In this document: positions 37,180 to 44,689 of the stretch, piece after piece | Layout of the letters: every line of letters starts with the position of its first letter | Numbering within the stretch: position 1 is the first letter of the stretch | NCBI RefSeq assembly: GCF_001280015.1 | Contig: NZ_LGDV01000262.1 | Span: 112,668 to 176,667 of the forward strand | Direction of reading: 5' to 3' | Source: Streptomyces sp. MMG1121 | GTDB taxonomy: Bacteria > Actinomycetota > Actinomycetes > Streptomycetales > Streptomycetaceae | Length of the DNA: 64,000 nucleotides | The notes under the pieces: model-generated | Seen by the model: only the letters and a program-made list of their open reading frames with translations | Databases searched by the model: none | What the model was told of the DNA's origin: nothing | Program-made: the position numbers and the translations under genes

Positions 37180-37635
37180 TCAGGACAACGCCCGGTGCGC
37201 GCTCTTCAGGGCGTCCCGGAAGTGGGTGACCTCCTCGCGGCTCAGGTCCTGGACCATGCGTCGCTCCAGTCGGCGGGCCGGTTCGGTGTAGTCGGTCAGC
37301 AGGCGGCGGCCGGTGTCGGTGAGGAGGATGACCTTCTCGCGGCGGTTGGCGGGGTTCGCCTCGCGGCGGATGAGGTCGCGGGCCTCCAGGGCGCGGACCA
37401 TGTCGGCCATGGACTGGGCCGTGACGAAGGAGTCCCGGGCCAGCTGGGCGGCGGAGATGCCGTCGTGGCGCTCCAGCACGGTGAGCGCGGTGTACTGCAG
37501 GGCGGTGATGCCGGCCGGCCTGACCAGTTCCTCCAGGCGGGCGCGTACCACCAGCTCGGTGCGCTTGAGGAGATAGAGCAGGGACGGGCCCGCCTCCACG
37601 CCTCGCGCCGCCGGGGACTTCGTCGGGTGCGTCAT
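37180..37635 (-). CDS. MarR-family transcriptional regulator
   Basis: A 151-residue winged-helix repressor: ITALQYTALTVLERHDGISA, LARDSFVTAQSMADMVRALE, then the wing LIRREANPANRREKVILLTD. MarR proteins dimerise and release DNA when a phenolic or acyl-CoA ligand binds. It is divergent from the SDR/amidohydrolase/ligase/MaoC operon, and two near-identical palindromes lie between them, so it very likely represses both sides. The presumed ligand is the substrate or the CoA thioester made by that operon. Confidence 0.93.
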   Translation of the reverse strand: MTHPTKSPAARGVEAGPSLLYLLKRTELVVRARLEELVRPAGITALQYTALTVLERHDGISAAQLARDSFVTAQSMADMVRALEARDLIRREANPANRREKVILLTDTGRRLLTDYTEPARRLERRMVQDLSREEVTHFRDALKSAHRALS

Positions 37636-37654
37636 GCGGCCAGCCTAAGGCATT

Positions 37655-37669
37655 GACAGGAATCCTGTC
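37655..37669. promoter_or_regulatory. MarR operator 1
   Basis: GACAGGAATCCTGTC is a 15-bp palindrome with 7-bp arms. It overlaps TTGACA (37653-37658), a perfect -35 box for the rightward operon. Confidence 0.8.
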
Positions 37670-37690
37670 GGAAGAGAACACTGATGCAAC

Positions 37691-37707
37691 CGACAGGATT
37701 CCTGTCG
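37691..37707. promoter_or_regulatory. MarR operator 2
   Basis: CGACAGGATTCCTGTCG is a 17-bp palindrome with the same core as operator 1, its centre 37 bp away. It lies 30 bp before the SDR start and, on the other strand, covers the region expected for the marR promoter. Confidence 0.8.
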
Positions 37708-37736
37708 ATCGACTCCCTCGGGAAAGAGGCGCACCC

Positions 37737-38648
37737 ATGGATCTGCACGGCAAGGTCGCCGTCGTCACCGGCAGCGGTCGCGGGCTCGGTCTGGCCTACG
37801 CCCAGGCCCTCGCCGCGGCCGGAGCCGCCGTCGTCGTCAACGATGTCGACGCCGGCGCGGTCGACGCGGCGGTGGACGGCATCACCTCCGCGGGCGGGAC
37901 CGCGGCAGGGGTCGTGGCCGCCGTGGGGGACAGTGAGGCCGCCGAGCGGCTCGTCGACGCCGCCGTGGGGGAGTTCGGGCGGCTCGACATCCTGGTCACC
38001 AACGCGGGCATCCTGCGCGACCGGGTGCTGTGGAAGATGACCGACGACGACTTCGACGCCGTCGTCAAGGTGCATCTGCGCGGCACCTTCACCTGCGCCC
38101 GCGCGGCCGCCGTGCGGATGCGCGAGCAGGGGAGCGGCGGCCGCATCGTGCTCATCTCCTCCCCGGCCGGTCAGCGCGGCAACTTCGGCCAGAGCAACTA
38201 CGCCGCCGCCAAGGCCGGCATCGTGGCGATGGCGCGCACCTGGGCCATGGAACTGGCCAGGTCCGGCATCACCGTCAACGCAGTCGTCCCGGTCGCGGCC
38301 ACCGAGATGACCAAGACCATCCCCGCTTTCGCGCCGCTCATCGCGGAGTCGGAGCGCACCGGCGCCCCTCTGCCGGCCTGGCTGCGCCGGGACGAGGGGC
38401 TCGGCACCGTGGCGGACGTCGCGGGCCTGATCACCTTCCTCGCCTCCGACGCAGCCAAGGACATCACCGGCCAGGCCATCGGCATCGGCGGCGACCGGCT
38501 GGCCCTGTGGGCGCACCCCCGCGAGAAGGCCGTCGCCTTCGCCGACGGCGGCTGGAGCGCCGACGCCCTCGCCGAGCACTGGCACGGCGGCGTGGGCGCC
38601 GAGCCCGAGACCTACGGCATCCCCGCTCCTCTGACACCGGAGGCATGA
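37737..38648 (+). CDS. Short-chain dehydrogenase (3-hydroxyacyl-CoA dehydrogenase-like)
   Basis: A 303-residue SDR. Motifs: VVTGSGRGLGLAYA (cofactor), VNDVDAG (NAD-preferring Asp), TNAGILRD, the Ser in ISSPAGQ and Y-A-A-A-K. The sequence type, with its extended C-terminus after IGGDRLALWAHP, resembles the SDRs of multifunctional beta-oxidation proteins. First gene of a four-gene operon with amidohydrolase, acyl-CoA ligase and MaoC hydratase; the amidohydrolase start follows its stop directly. I infer oxidation of a hydroxyacyl-CoA intermediate. Confidence 0.9.
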   Translation: MDLHGKVAVVTGSGRGLGLAYAQALAAAGAAVVVNDVDAGAVDAAVDGITSAGGTAAGVVAAVGDSEAAERLVDAAVGEFGRLDILVTNAGILRDRVLWKMTDDDFDAVVKVHLRGTFTCARAAAVRMREQGSGGRIVLISSPAGQRGNFGQSNYAAAKAGIVAMARTWAMELARSGITVNAVVPVAATEMTKTIPAFAPLIAESERTGAPLPAWLRRDEGLGTVADVAGLITFLASDAAKDITGQAIGIGGDRLALWAHPREKAVAFADGGWSADALAEHWHGGVGAEPETYGIPAPLTPEA

Positions 38649-38649
38649 C

Positions 38650-39537
38650 ATGGGCGAGCCGACGATCGATGTCAGTACGCTGACCGCCATCGACGTCCAC
38701 ACCCACGCCGAGGTGTCCAAGGACGGTCACGCCTCGCTGAGCCCCGAACTCCTCGGCGCCTCCGCCGAGTACTTCAAGGCGCACGGCCACCGGCAGCCCA
38801 CCATCGAGGAGACGGCCGCGCACTACCGCGAACGCCGCATGGCCGCCGTGGTGTTCACGGTCGACGCCGAGCATGCCACCGGCCACCCCCGCATCTCCAA
38901 CGAGGAGGTCGCCGAGAGCTGCGCGGCCCACGCCGACGTCCTCGTCCCGTTCGCCAGCGTCGACCCCCACAAGGGCCGGGCGGGCGTACGGGAGGCCCGG
39001 CGCCTGGTGACGGAGCACGGGGTGCGCGGGTTCAAGTTCCATCCCGGCCTTCAGGGGTTCTCGCCCGACGACCGGATGGCCTATCCGCTGTACGAGGCCA
39101 TCGAGGAACTCGGCGTACCCGCCCTGTTCCACACCGGCCAGACCGGCATCGGCGCCGGCGTCCCCGGTGGCGGCGGCATCCGGCTCAGGTACTCGAATCC
39201 GATGCTGGTCGACGACGTGGCCGTGGACTTCCCCGAACTGCGCATCATCCTGGCGCACCCGTCGTTCCCCTGGCAGGACGAGGCCCTGGCCGTCGCCACG
39301 CACAAACCGTACGTCCACATCGACCTGTCGGGCTGGTCGCCGAAGTACTTTCCGCCGCAGCTGGTGCGGTACGCCAACACGCTGCTGAAGGACAAGGTGC
39401 TCTTCGGCTCCGACTACCCGGTCATCACGCCCGACCGCTGGCTCGCCGACTTCGCCCGCCTCGACATCAAGCCCGAGGTACGGCCGAGAATCCTTAAGGA
39501 CAACGCCGCCCGGCTGCTCGGCCTGCTCAAGGACTGA
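38650..39537 (+). CDS. Amidohydrolase family 2 (ACMSD/decarboxylase-like)
   Basis: A 295-residue TIM-barrel metal enzyme of the PF04909 type. Metal ligands: DVHTHAE (HxH), FKFHPG, ALFHTGQTG and the late Asp in LFGSDYPV. Members hydrolyse or decarboxylate carboxylated rings and lactone intermediates of aromatic breakdown. The start at 38650 is one base past the SDR stop, which shows tight coupling. It probably handles a carboxylated or lactone intermediate of the same pathway. Confidence 0.88.
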   Translation: MGEPTIDVSTLTAIDVHTHAEVSKDGHASLSPELLGASAEYFKAHGHRQPTIEETAAHYRERRMAAVVFTVDAEHATGHPRISNEEVAESCAAHADVLVPFASVDPHKGRAGVREARRLVTEHGVRGFKFHPGLQGFSPDDRMAYPLYEAIEELGVPALFHTGQTGIGAGVPGGGGIRLRYSNPMLVDDVAVDFPELRIILAHPSFPWQDEALAVATHKPYVHIDLSGWSPKYFPPQLVRYANTLLKDKVLFGSDYPVITPDRWLADFARLDIKPEVRPRILKDNAARLLGLLKD

Positions 39538-39573
39538 GGCAAAGCACGCAGGGAAAGGACGGAGGAAGACGCC

Positions 39574-41097
39574 GTGTTGAACCAAGGCATCGGCTCCTGG
39601 CCCGCCCGCCGGGCCCGCAAGACCCCGGACCGGATCGCGGTCGTCCACCAGGACCACGAGATCAGCTACCGGGCCCTGCACGAGCGGGTGCTGCGCCTGG
39701 CCCACGCCCTGCGCGCCCTCGGGGCCGGCCGCGGCGACCGCATCGCCTACCTGGGCCCCAACCATCCCGCCCACCTGGAGACGCTGTTCGCGGCCGGTGT
39801 CCTCGGCGCCGTCTTCGTACCGCTCAACACGCGCCTCGCGGCACGCGAGTTGGCATACAACCTCGCCGACTCGGGCAGCACCGTCCTGGTGCACGCCCCC
39901 GAGCACACCGAGCCGGCCGCACTCGCGGCGTCGGAAGCGGGCGTGCGCCACCGCATCACCCTCGGCCCGGCCGGTCCGGACTCCCCCGGCTACGACGACC
40001 TGCTCGCCGGCGCCACCGCCGACCCGCTGGACGAGGCCGTCGCCCCGGACGACCCCTGCATGATCATGTACACCTCCGGGACCACGGGCCGCCCCAAGGG
40101 CGCCGTCCTGAGCCACGCCAACATCACCTGGAACAGCGTCAACGTCCTGGTCGACAGCGACCTGACCGGCGACGAGGTCACCCTGGTCGCCGCCCCGCTG
40201 TTCCACACCGCCGCGCTCAACATGACGTGTCTGCCGACCCTCCTGAAGGGCGGCCGCGTGGTCCTGCTCGGCGCCTTCGACGCCGAGCGCGTCCTGGAGG
40301 TCGTCGAGAGCCGGCGTGTGACGTACATGTTCGGCGTGCCCACCATGTACGACGCCCTCGCGGCCCGCCCCCGGTGGGCCACGACGGACCTCTCCAGCCT
40401 GCGCACCCTCACCTGTGGCGGCGCGCCGGTGCCCGCCCGCACCATCGACACCTACCTCGCGCGCGGGCTGGCCTTCAGCCAGGGCTACGGCATGACCGAG
40501 GCGTCCCCCGGTGTCCTCTTCCTGGACCGGGAGCAGACCTCGGCGAAGGCGGGATCCGCGGGCGTACCGCACTTCTTCACCGACACGTGCGTGCTGCTCC
40601 CCGACGGCCGGGAGGCGGCACCGGGGGAGCGGGGCGAGATCCTCGTCAGCGGGCCGAACGTCATGGCCGGTTACTGGAACCGTCCCGAGGACACCAGGGC
40701 CGCCGTCACCGACGACGGCTGGCTGCGCACCGGCGACGTCGCGCGGACCGACGACGACGGCTACGCCTACATCGTCGACCGGGTCAAGGACATGTTCGTC
40801 TCGGGCGGCGAGAACGTGTACCCGGCCGAGGTCGAGGCCGCCCTGCTGACCCATCCGGCCGTCCGCGAATGCGCCGTCGTCGGCGTGCCGCACCAGGTCT
40901 GGGGCGAGGTCGGCCACGCGGTCCTCGTCCTGGAGCCCGGGGCGCACGCCGACGCCGAGGAGGTCCTCGCGCACACCCGCGCCCTGCTGGCCAAGTACAA
41001 GGTCCCGCGGACGGTGGCCTTCGCCGACAGCCTGCCCCGTACGGCCTCGGGAAAGGTCGTCAAAGCCGCCGTACGGGCGTCCTTCCCCCACTCCTGA
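39574..41097 (+). CDS. Acyl-CoA ligase (AMP-forming)
   Basis: A 507-residue ANL-superfamily ligase. The GTG/ATG at 39574 follows GGAGGAAG. Core motifs: MIMYTSGTTGRPKGAVLSH (P-loop), NMTCLPTLLKGG, SQGYGMTEASPG (ATP/adenine site), GWLRTGDVARTDDDGY and the C-terminal lysine in PRTASGKVVKA. It activates a free acid to its CoA thioester, the expected entry step of the pathway. The substrate could be an aliphatic or aryl acid. Confidence 0.92.
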   Translation: MLNQGIGSWPARRARKTPDRIAVVHQDHEISYRALHERVLRLAHALRALGAGRGDRIAYLGPNHPAHLETLFAAGVLGAVFVPLNTRLAARELAYNLADSGSTVLVHAPEHTEPAALAASEAGVRHRITLGPAGPDSPGYDDLLAGATADPLDEAVAPDDPCMIMYTSGTTGRPKGAVLSHANITWNSVNVLVDSDLTGDEVTLVAAPLFHTAALNMTCLPTLLKGGRVVLLGAFDAERVLEVVESRRVTYMFGVPTMYDALAARPRWATTDLSSLRTLTCGGAPVPARTIDTYLARGLAFSQGYGMTEASPGVLFLDREQTSAKAGSAGVPHFFTDTCVLLPDGREAAPGERGEILVSGPNVMAGYWNRPEDTRAAVTDDGWLRTGDVARTDDDGYAYIVDRVKDMFVSGGENVYPAEVEAALLTHPAVRECAVVGVPHQVWGEVGHAVLVLEPGAHADAEEVLAHTRALLAKYKVPRTVAFADSLPRTASGKVVKAAVRASFPHS

Positions 41098-41126
41098 CCC
41101 CAACTCCTGGAAAGGCGGACATCCCC

Positions 41127-41585
41127 ATGTCCCAGCACGCCGACGGCCTCGACGGCCTCCGCTCCCTCGCCGGCCGCGACCTCGGCCGCACCGACTGGCT
41201 GGAGATCACCCAGGAGCGCGTCGACACCTTCGCCGACGCGACCGGCGACCACCAGTGGATCCACACCGACCCGCAGCGGGCCAAGGAGGGCCCCTTCGGC
41301 GGCCCCATCGCGCACGGCTACCTCACCCTCTCCCTGATCATCCCGCTGTTCGGCGATCTGCTGCACATCACCGGCATCTCCATGAGCGTCAACTACGGCC
41401 TGGAGAAGGTCCGTTTCCCCAGCCCCGTACCGGTCGGCGCGCGGATCCGGCTGCACGGCACCGTCGAGTCCGTCGAGGAGATCAAGGGCGACGGAGTCCA
41501 GACGCGGCTGGCCTTCACGGTCGAGGCGGAGGGCAACGCCAAGCCGGTGTGCGTGGCGCAGGCCGTCTACCGGCACTACGCCTGA
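41127..41585 (+). CDS. MaoC-family (R)-specific enoyl-CoA hydratase
   Basis: A 152-residue hot-dog-fold hydratase. The motif ATGDHQWIHTDPQRA carries the catalytic Asp and His, followed by GPFGGPIAHGYLTLSL (hydratase signature). The start at 41127 follows GGAAAGG. Last gene of the MarR-regulated operon; with the ligase and SDR it completes hydration and dehydrogenation of an acyl-CoA. It converges with a TetR gene 22 bp later. Confidence 0.93.
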   Translation: MSQHADGLDGLRSLAGRDLGRTDWLEITQERVDTFADATGDHQWIHTDPQRAKEGPFGGPIAHGYLTLSLIIPLFGDLLHITGISMSVNYGLEKVRFPSPVPVGARIRLHGTVESVEEIKGDGVQTRLAFTVEAEGNAKPVCVAQAVYRHYA

Positions 41586-41607
41586 CCGCACGGAGTACGG
41601 GCCCGCG

Positions 41608-42261
41608 TCAGCGCCCCGGCCGCCCGCCGCCGGGGTCGGCACGCAGGCCCGCGACCAGCAGCTGGACCAGTCGGCGCGCGTCGTAGCCCGTGTCGCGCTC
41701 CGCGCCGATGCAGAGGTTGCCGACGCCGTGCATCAGATCGAGGGCCGTCAGGTCGGAGCGGATCTCGCCGGCCGCGGCCGCGGCGTCCAGCAGCCGGGCG
41801 CACACGGGCAGGAGACGGTCGAGGAAGTAGGTGTGCAGCGCGTCGAAGCCGGCGTTGTCGGACCGCAGCACGCCGGCCAGGCCGTGCTTCGTGACCAGGA
41901 AGTCCACGAAGAGGTCGATCCAGCGGGCGAGCGCGGCGTGCGGACTCGCACTGCTCGCGAGCAGGTCCGGACCGGCCTCCGCGAGACTCTCCACCTGGTG
42001 CCGGTACACGGCGATGATGAGATCCGCGCGCGTCGGGAAGTGGCGATAGATCGTGCCCACCCCGACGCCCGCCTGCGCCGCGATGTCGCGAACCGGCGCC
42101 TCCACGCCCGAGGCGACGAACACCGCCGCGGCCGCGTCGAGCAATGTCTCCTTGTTGCGCCGGGCGTCCTTGCGCCGGGCGTCCTTGCGCTGGGGCGGGG
42201 CTCCGCGCCCCGCGCTCGCGTCGCCGTCGTTCACCGCGTCGCTCCCTTCCTCGTGTGTCAT
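41608..42261 (-). CDS. TetR-family regulator of the aldo/keto reductase
   Basis: A 217-residue repressor (223 if the ATG at 42279 is used). The start at 42261 is preferred because GAGGA lies just ahead. The helix-turn-helix spans residues 30-75 (LLDAAAAVFVASGVEAPVRD, IAAQAGVGVGTIYRHFPTRA), followed by the SbtR-like C-terminal domain. The N-terminal tail contains a duplicated KDARRKDARR encoded by a 15-bp tandem repeat. The aldo/keto reductase is divergent, and two operators lie between. Confidence 0.92.
   Translation of the reverse strand: MTHEEGSDAVNDGDASAGRGAPPQRKDARRKDARRNKETLLDAAAAVFVASGVEAPVRDIAAQAGVGVGTIYRHFPTRADLIIAVYRHQVESLAEAGPDLLASSASPHAALARWIDLFVDFLVTKHGLAGVLRSDNAGFDALHTYFLDRLLPVCARLLDAAAAAGEIRSDLTALDLMHGVGNLCIGAERDTGYDARRLVQLLVAGLRADPGGGRPGR
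42156..42185. repeat. Tandem 15-bp duplication inside the TetR gene
   Basis: TGCGCCGGGCGTCCT occurs twice in a row, adding KDARR to the basic N-terminal tail. Confidence 0.85.
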
Positions 42262-42283
42262 CGCGTCCTCGTGTGTCATCGCG
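42249..42283. repeat. Tandem 18-bp duplication at the TetR start
   Basis: CCTCGTGTGTCATCGCGT is repeated (second copy 17 of 18 bases). Each copy carries an in-frame ATG (42261 and 42279), so the duplication creates two possible starts, of which only the inner has a ribosome site, supplied by the outer copy. Confidence 0.85.
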
Positions 42284-42309
42284 CGCCGTGCCCCCGTATG
42301 CCTTGCTAA

Positions 42310-42326
42310 ACGGAACGACGTTCCGT
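42310..42326. promoter_or_regulatory. TetR operator 1
   Basis: ACGGAACGACGTTCCGT, a 17-bp palindrome with 8-bp arms, lies between the divergent TetR and aldo/keto reductase genes. Confidence 0.8.
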
Positions 42327-42337
42327 ATCTTCTTTTC

Positions 42338-42352
42338 CGGAACAAGGTTCCG
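42338..42352. promoter_or_regulatory. TetR operator 2
   Basis: CGGAAC-AAG-GTTCCG, same arms as operator 1 with a three-base spacer. The two centres are 27 bp apart. Confidence 0.8.
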
Positions 42353-42433
42353 TTTGCTCATGGTGTCAGAGCGACGGCCGACAGCCAAGCCATGCCCTGC
42401 CACCGCGCACCCCTCGTACGGAGGAGAACGGTC

Positions 42434-43456
42434 ATGCAGTACCGCACCCTGGGCCGCACCGGCGTCCAGGTCAGCTCCCTCGCGCTCGGCGCGATGAACT
42501 TCGGCGCGATCGGACGCACCACACAGGACGAGGCCACCGCCATCGTCGACGCCGCCCTCGAGGCCGGGATCAACCTCATCGACACCGCCGACATGTACGG
42601 GGCCGGCGAGTCGGAGGAGATGGTCGGCAAGGCCATCGCCGGCCGCCGCGACGACATCGTGCTGGCCACGAAGGCGACCATGCCGATGGGTGACGAGCGC
42701 AATCATCGGGGCAGCTCGCGCCGCTGGCTGGTGACCGAGCTGGACAACAGCCTGCGCCGGCTCGGCGTCGACCATGTCGACCTCTACCAGATGCACCGGT
42801 GGGACCCGACCACCAGCGACGAGGAGACGCTGTCGGCCCTGACCGACCTGCAACGCGCGGGAAAGATCCGCTACTTCGGCTCCTCGACCTTCCCGGCCTA
42901 CCGCATCGTGCAGGCCCAATGGGCCGCCCGTGAGCACCACGTGAGCCGTTACGTCACCGAACAGCCCAGCTATTCCCTCCTCCAGCGCGGTATCGAGGCC
43001 CATGTGCTGCCGGTGGCCGAGGAGTACGGGCTCGGGGTGCTGGTGTGGAGCCCGCTGGCCTCGGGCTGGCTGTCGGGCGCGGTCCGCGCCGGCCGGGACA
43101 TCACCACCCACCGGTCGACGCTCCTGCCGGAGCGTTTCGACGCCGGCGTCCCGGCCAACCGCGCCCGGCTCGACGCCGTCGAGCAACTGGCCGAGGTCGC
43201 CGACCGGGCCGGCCTGACCATGATCCAGCTCGCGCTCGGATTCGTGACCGCGCATCCCGCCGTGACCAGCGCCCTCATCGGCCCGCGCACCCAGGCCCAC
43301 CTCACCGCGCAGCTCGCCGCCGCCGACACCGTGCTCCCCGCCGACGTGCTCGACGCCGTCGACGCGATCGTCGCCCCCGGCGTCGACCTGGCCGCGCACG
43401 AGAAGTTCGACACCCCGCCCGCGCTGCTCGACCCGGCACTGCGCCGGCGCCGCTGA
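42434..43456 (+). CDS. Aldo/keto reductase
   Basis: A 340-residue NADPH-dependent reductase; GAGGAG precedes the ATG at 42434. The catalytic tetrad is visible: Asp and Tyr in NLIDTADMYGAGESE, Lys in VLATKATM and His in LYQMHRWDP. The C-terminal cofactor stretch reads TSALIGPRTQAHL. The family reduces aldehydes and ketones in the cytoplasm. It is followed 25 bp later by an LLM oxidoreductase, probably in the same transcript, and is preceded by two TetR operators. Confidence 0.92.
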   Translation: MQYRTLGRTGVQVSSLALGAMNFGAIGRTTQDEATAIVDAALEAGINLIDTADMYGAGESEEMVGKAIAGRRDDIVLATKATMPMGDERNHRGSSRRWLVTELDNSLRRLGVDHVDLYQMHRWDPTTSDEETLSALTDLQRAGKIRYFGSSTFPAYRIVQAQWAAREHHVSRYVTEQPSYSLLQRGIEAHVLPVAEEYGLGVLVWSPLASGWLSGAVRAGRDITTHRSTLLPERFDAGVPANRARLDAVEQLAEVADRAGLTMIQLALGFVTAHPAVTSALIGPRTQAHLTAQLAAADTVLPADVLDAVDAIVAPGVDLAAHEKFDTPPALLDPALRRRR

Positions 43457-43481
43457 CCGGCCACGAGCGAAGAGGCACGCC

Positions 43482-44384
43482 ATGACACCCACACCCCGGC
43501 CCCGCTTCGGCATCATGACCGCCCCCATGCAGGTGACGTACGACGACCTCCTGCGGGTCTGGCGCGAGGCGGACACGATCCCCGAGATCGAGCACGCGTG
43601 GCTGTTCGACCACCTCATGCCGATCGCCGGTGACCCGAACGGCCCGGTCTTCGAAGGCTGGACGCTGCTCGCGGCCCTGGCCGCGCAGACGCACCGGCTG
43701 CGCCTCGGCCTCCTGGTGACCAGCAACCGTTTCCGGCCGCCGGCGATGCTGGCCAAGATCGCCACGACGGTCGACGTCGTCTCCGGCGGACGGCTCGACT
43801 TCGGCATCGGCGTCGGCTCACGGCCGAACCCGCCCGAGGCCCGCCGTGAGTACCCGGCACACGGCCTGCCCTTCCAGGACACCGCGGACGCCGTGGAGAG
43901 CCTCGCCGAGGCCTGCACGCTGATCCGCCGCCTGTGGACCGAGTCCGAACCCTTCGAGTTCCACGGCAGTCGCCACCGGCTCACCGGCGCCTTCGGCAAC
44001 CCCAAACCGGTGCAGCGTCCGTATCCGCCGATCGTCATCGGCGGCCGCTCCGCCGCGACGCTCCGCGTGGCCGCCGAGCACGCCGACGTGTGGAACATCC
44101 CGGGCGGCGACCTCGACGACGCCGTCCGCCGCAGCGCCCTGCTCGACCGCTACTGCGCCGAGAGCGGCCGCGACCCCGCCGCGATCACCCGCTCGATCCA
44201 CCTGCCCGTCTCCTACGACCGGCCGGGCACCACCCGGGACGCGATCGGCGAGGCACTCGATGCCGGCTTCCGGCACATCGTCCTCGGACTGCCGGCGCCG
44301 TATCCGGCCGGCGTCGCGCGGTGGGTCACCGACGAAGTGATCGCCAAGTCGGCCCAGGCGCCCGCGGTGCGGCCGGTTGTATGA
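43482..44384 (+). CDS. LLM-class (F420- or FMN-dependent) oxidoreductase
   Basis: A 300-residue luciferase-like TIM-barrel protein. Characteristic parts: FGIMTAPMQVTYDDLLRVWR, HAWLFDHLMPI, HRLRLGLLVTSNRFRPPAML, GRLDFGIGVGSRPNP and PPIVIGGRSAATLRVAAEHA. This subgroup in actinobacteria often uses coenzyme F420. It lies behind the aldo/keto reductase in one unit under the TetR regulator. The substrate is unknown. A tRNA-like sequence begins 11 bp after its stop. Confidence 0.9.
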   Translation: MTPTPRPRFGIMTAPMQVTYDDLLRVWREADTIPEIEHAWLFDHLMPIAGDPNGPVFEGWTLLAALAAQTHRLRLGLLVTSNRFRPPAMLAKIATTVDVVSGGRLDFGIGVGSRPNPPEARREYPAHGLPFQDTADAVESLAEACTLIRRLWTESEPFEFHGSRHRLTGAFGNPKPVQRPYPPIVIGGRSAATLRVAAEHADVWNIPGGDLDDAVRRSALLDRYCAESGRDPAAITRSIHLPVSYDRPGTTRDAIGEALDAGFRHIVLGLPAPYPAGVARWVTDEVIAKSAQAPAVRPVV

Positions 44385-44394
44385 TCACCGGCAA

Positions 44395-44470
44395 GGCGGG
44401 GTCGTAGCACAGAGGTAGTGCGCCGCGACATCATCTCGGAGGACGTCGGTTCGAATCCGGCCGCCCCGCC
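44395..44470 (+). tRNA. Aberrant tRNA-like sequence
   Basis: Most parts of a cloverleaf are present. GGCGGGG (44395-44401) pairs perfectly with CCCCGCC (44464-44470). D-arm: GCAC-AGAGGTA-GTGC (44407-44421). T-arm: GTCGG-TTCGAAT-CCGGC (44445-44461) with the conserved TTCGAAT loop, and a five-base variable loop. The anticodon arm CCGCG-ACATCAT-CTCGG has one mismatch and C instead of T at position 33; read literally the anticodon is ATC. There are three extra bases before the D-arm and two after the T-arm, which could form a longer, bulged acceptor stem. No CCA is encoded. It may be a tRNA pseudogene, a non-canonical tRNA or an integration-site relic. Confidence 0.5.
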
Positions 44471-44596
44471 CCCTCGCTCCGCCCCGGCTGTCACAGACCC
44501 GGACGCTGCCTTGTCCTGTTGATGTGCGCGTCTGCGCACCGGACCCGCGCGAGATGCGCCGGTGTCCGTCGGAAGGCGAATCAGCGAACGGAGACA

Positions 44597-44650
44597 GTGC
44601 AGAAGATCGTGGTCGTCGGTGGTACGGGGCTCGTCTCGTGCCACGGCCGC
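44597..44650 (+). pseudogene. Relic of an NAD(P)-binding (NmrA/SDR-like) gene start
   Basis: GTG at 44597 opens VQKIVVVGGTGLVS, the typical N-terminal beta strand and GGTGxxG loop of NmrA/atypical SDR proteins. After about 16 residues the frame turns into Arg-rich nonsense and runs antisense through the end of the next gene. It is most likely the remnant of a deleted gene. Confidence 0.4.
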
Positions 44651-44689
44651 AGGAAGCGGTGCGGGACGGCCCCGGCCCGGCGTCCCCGC

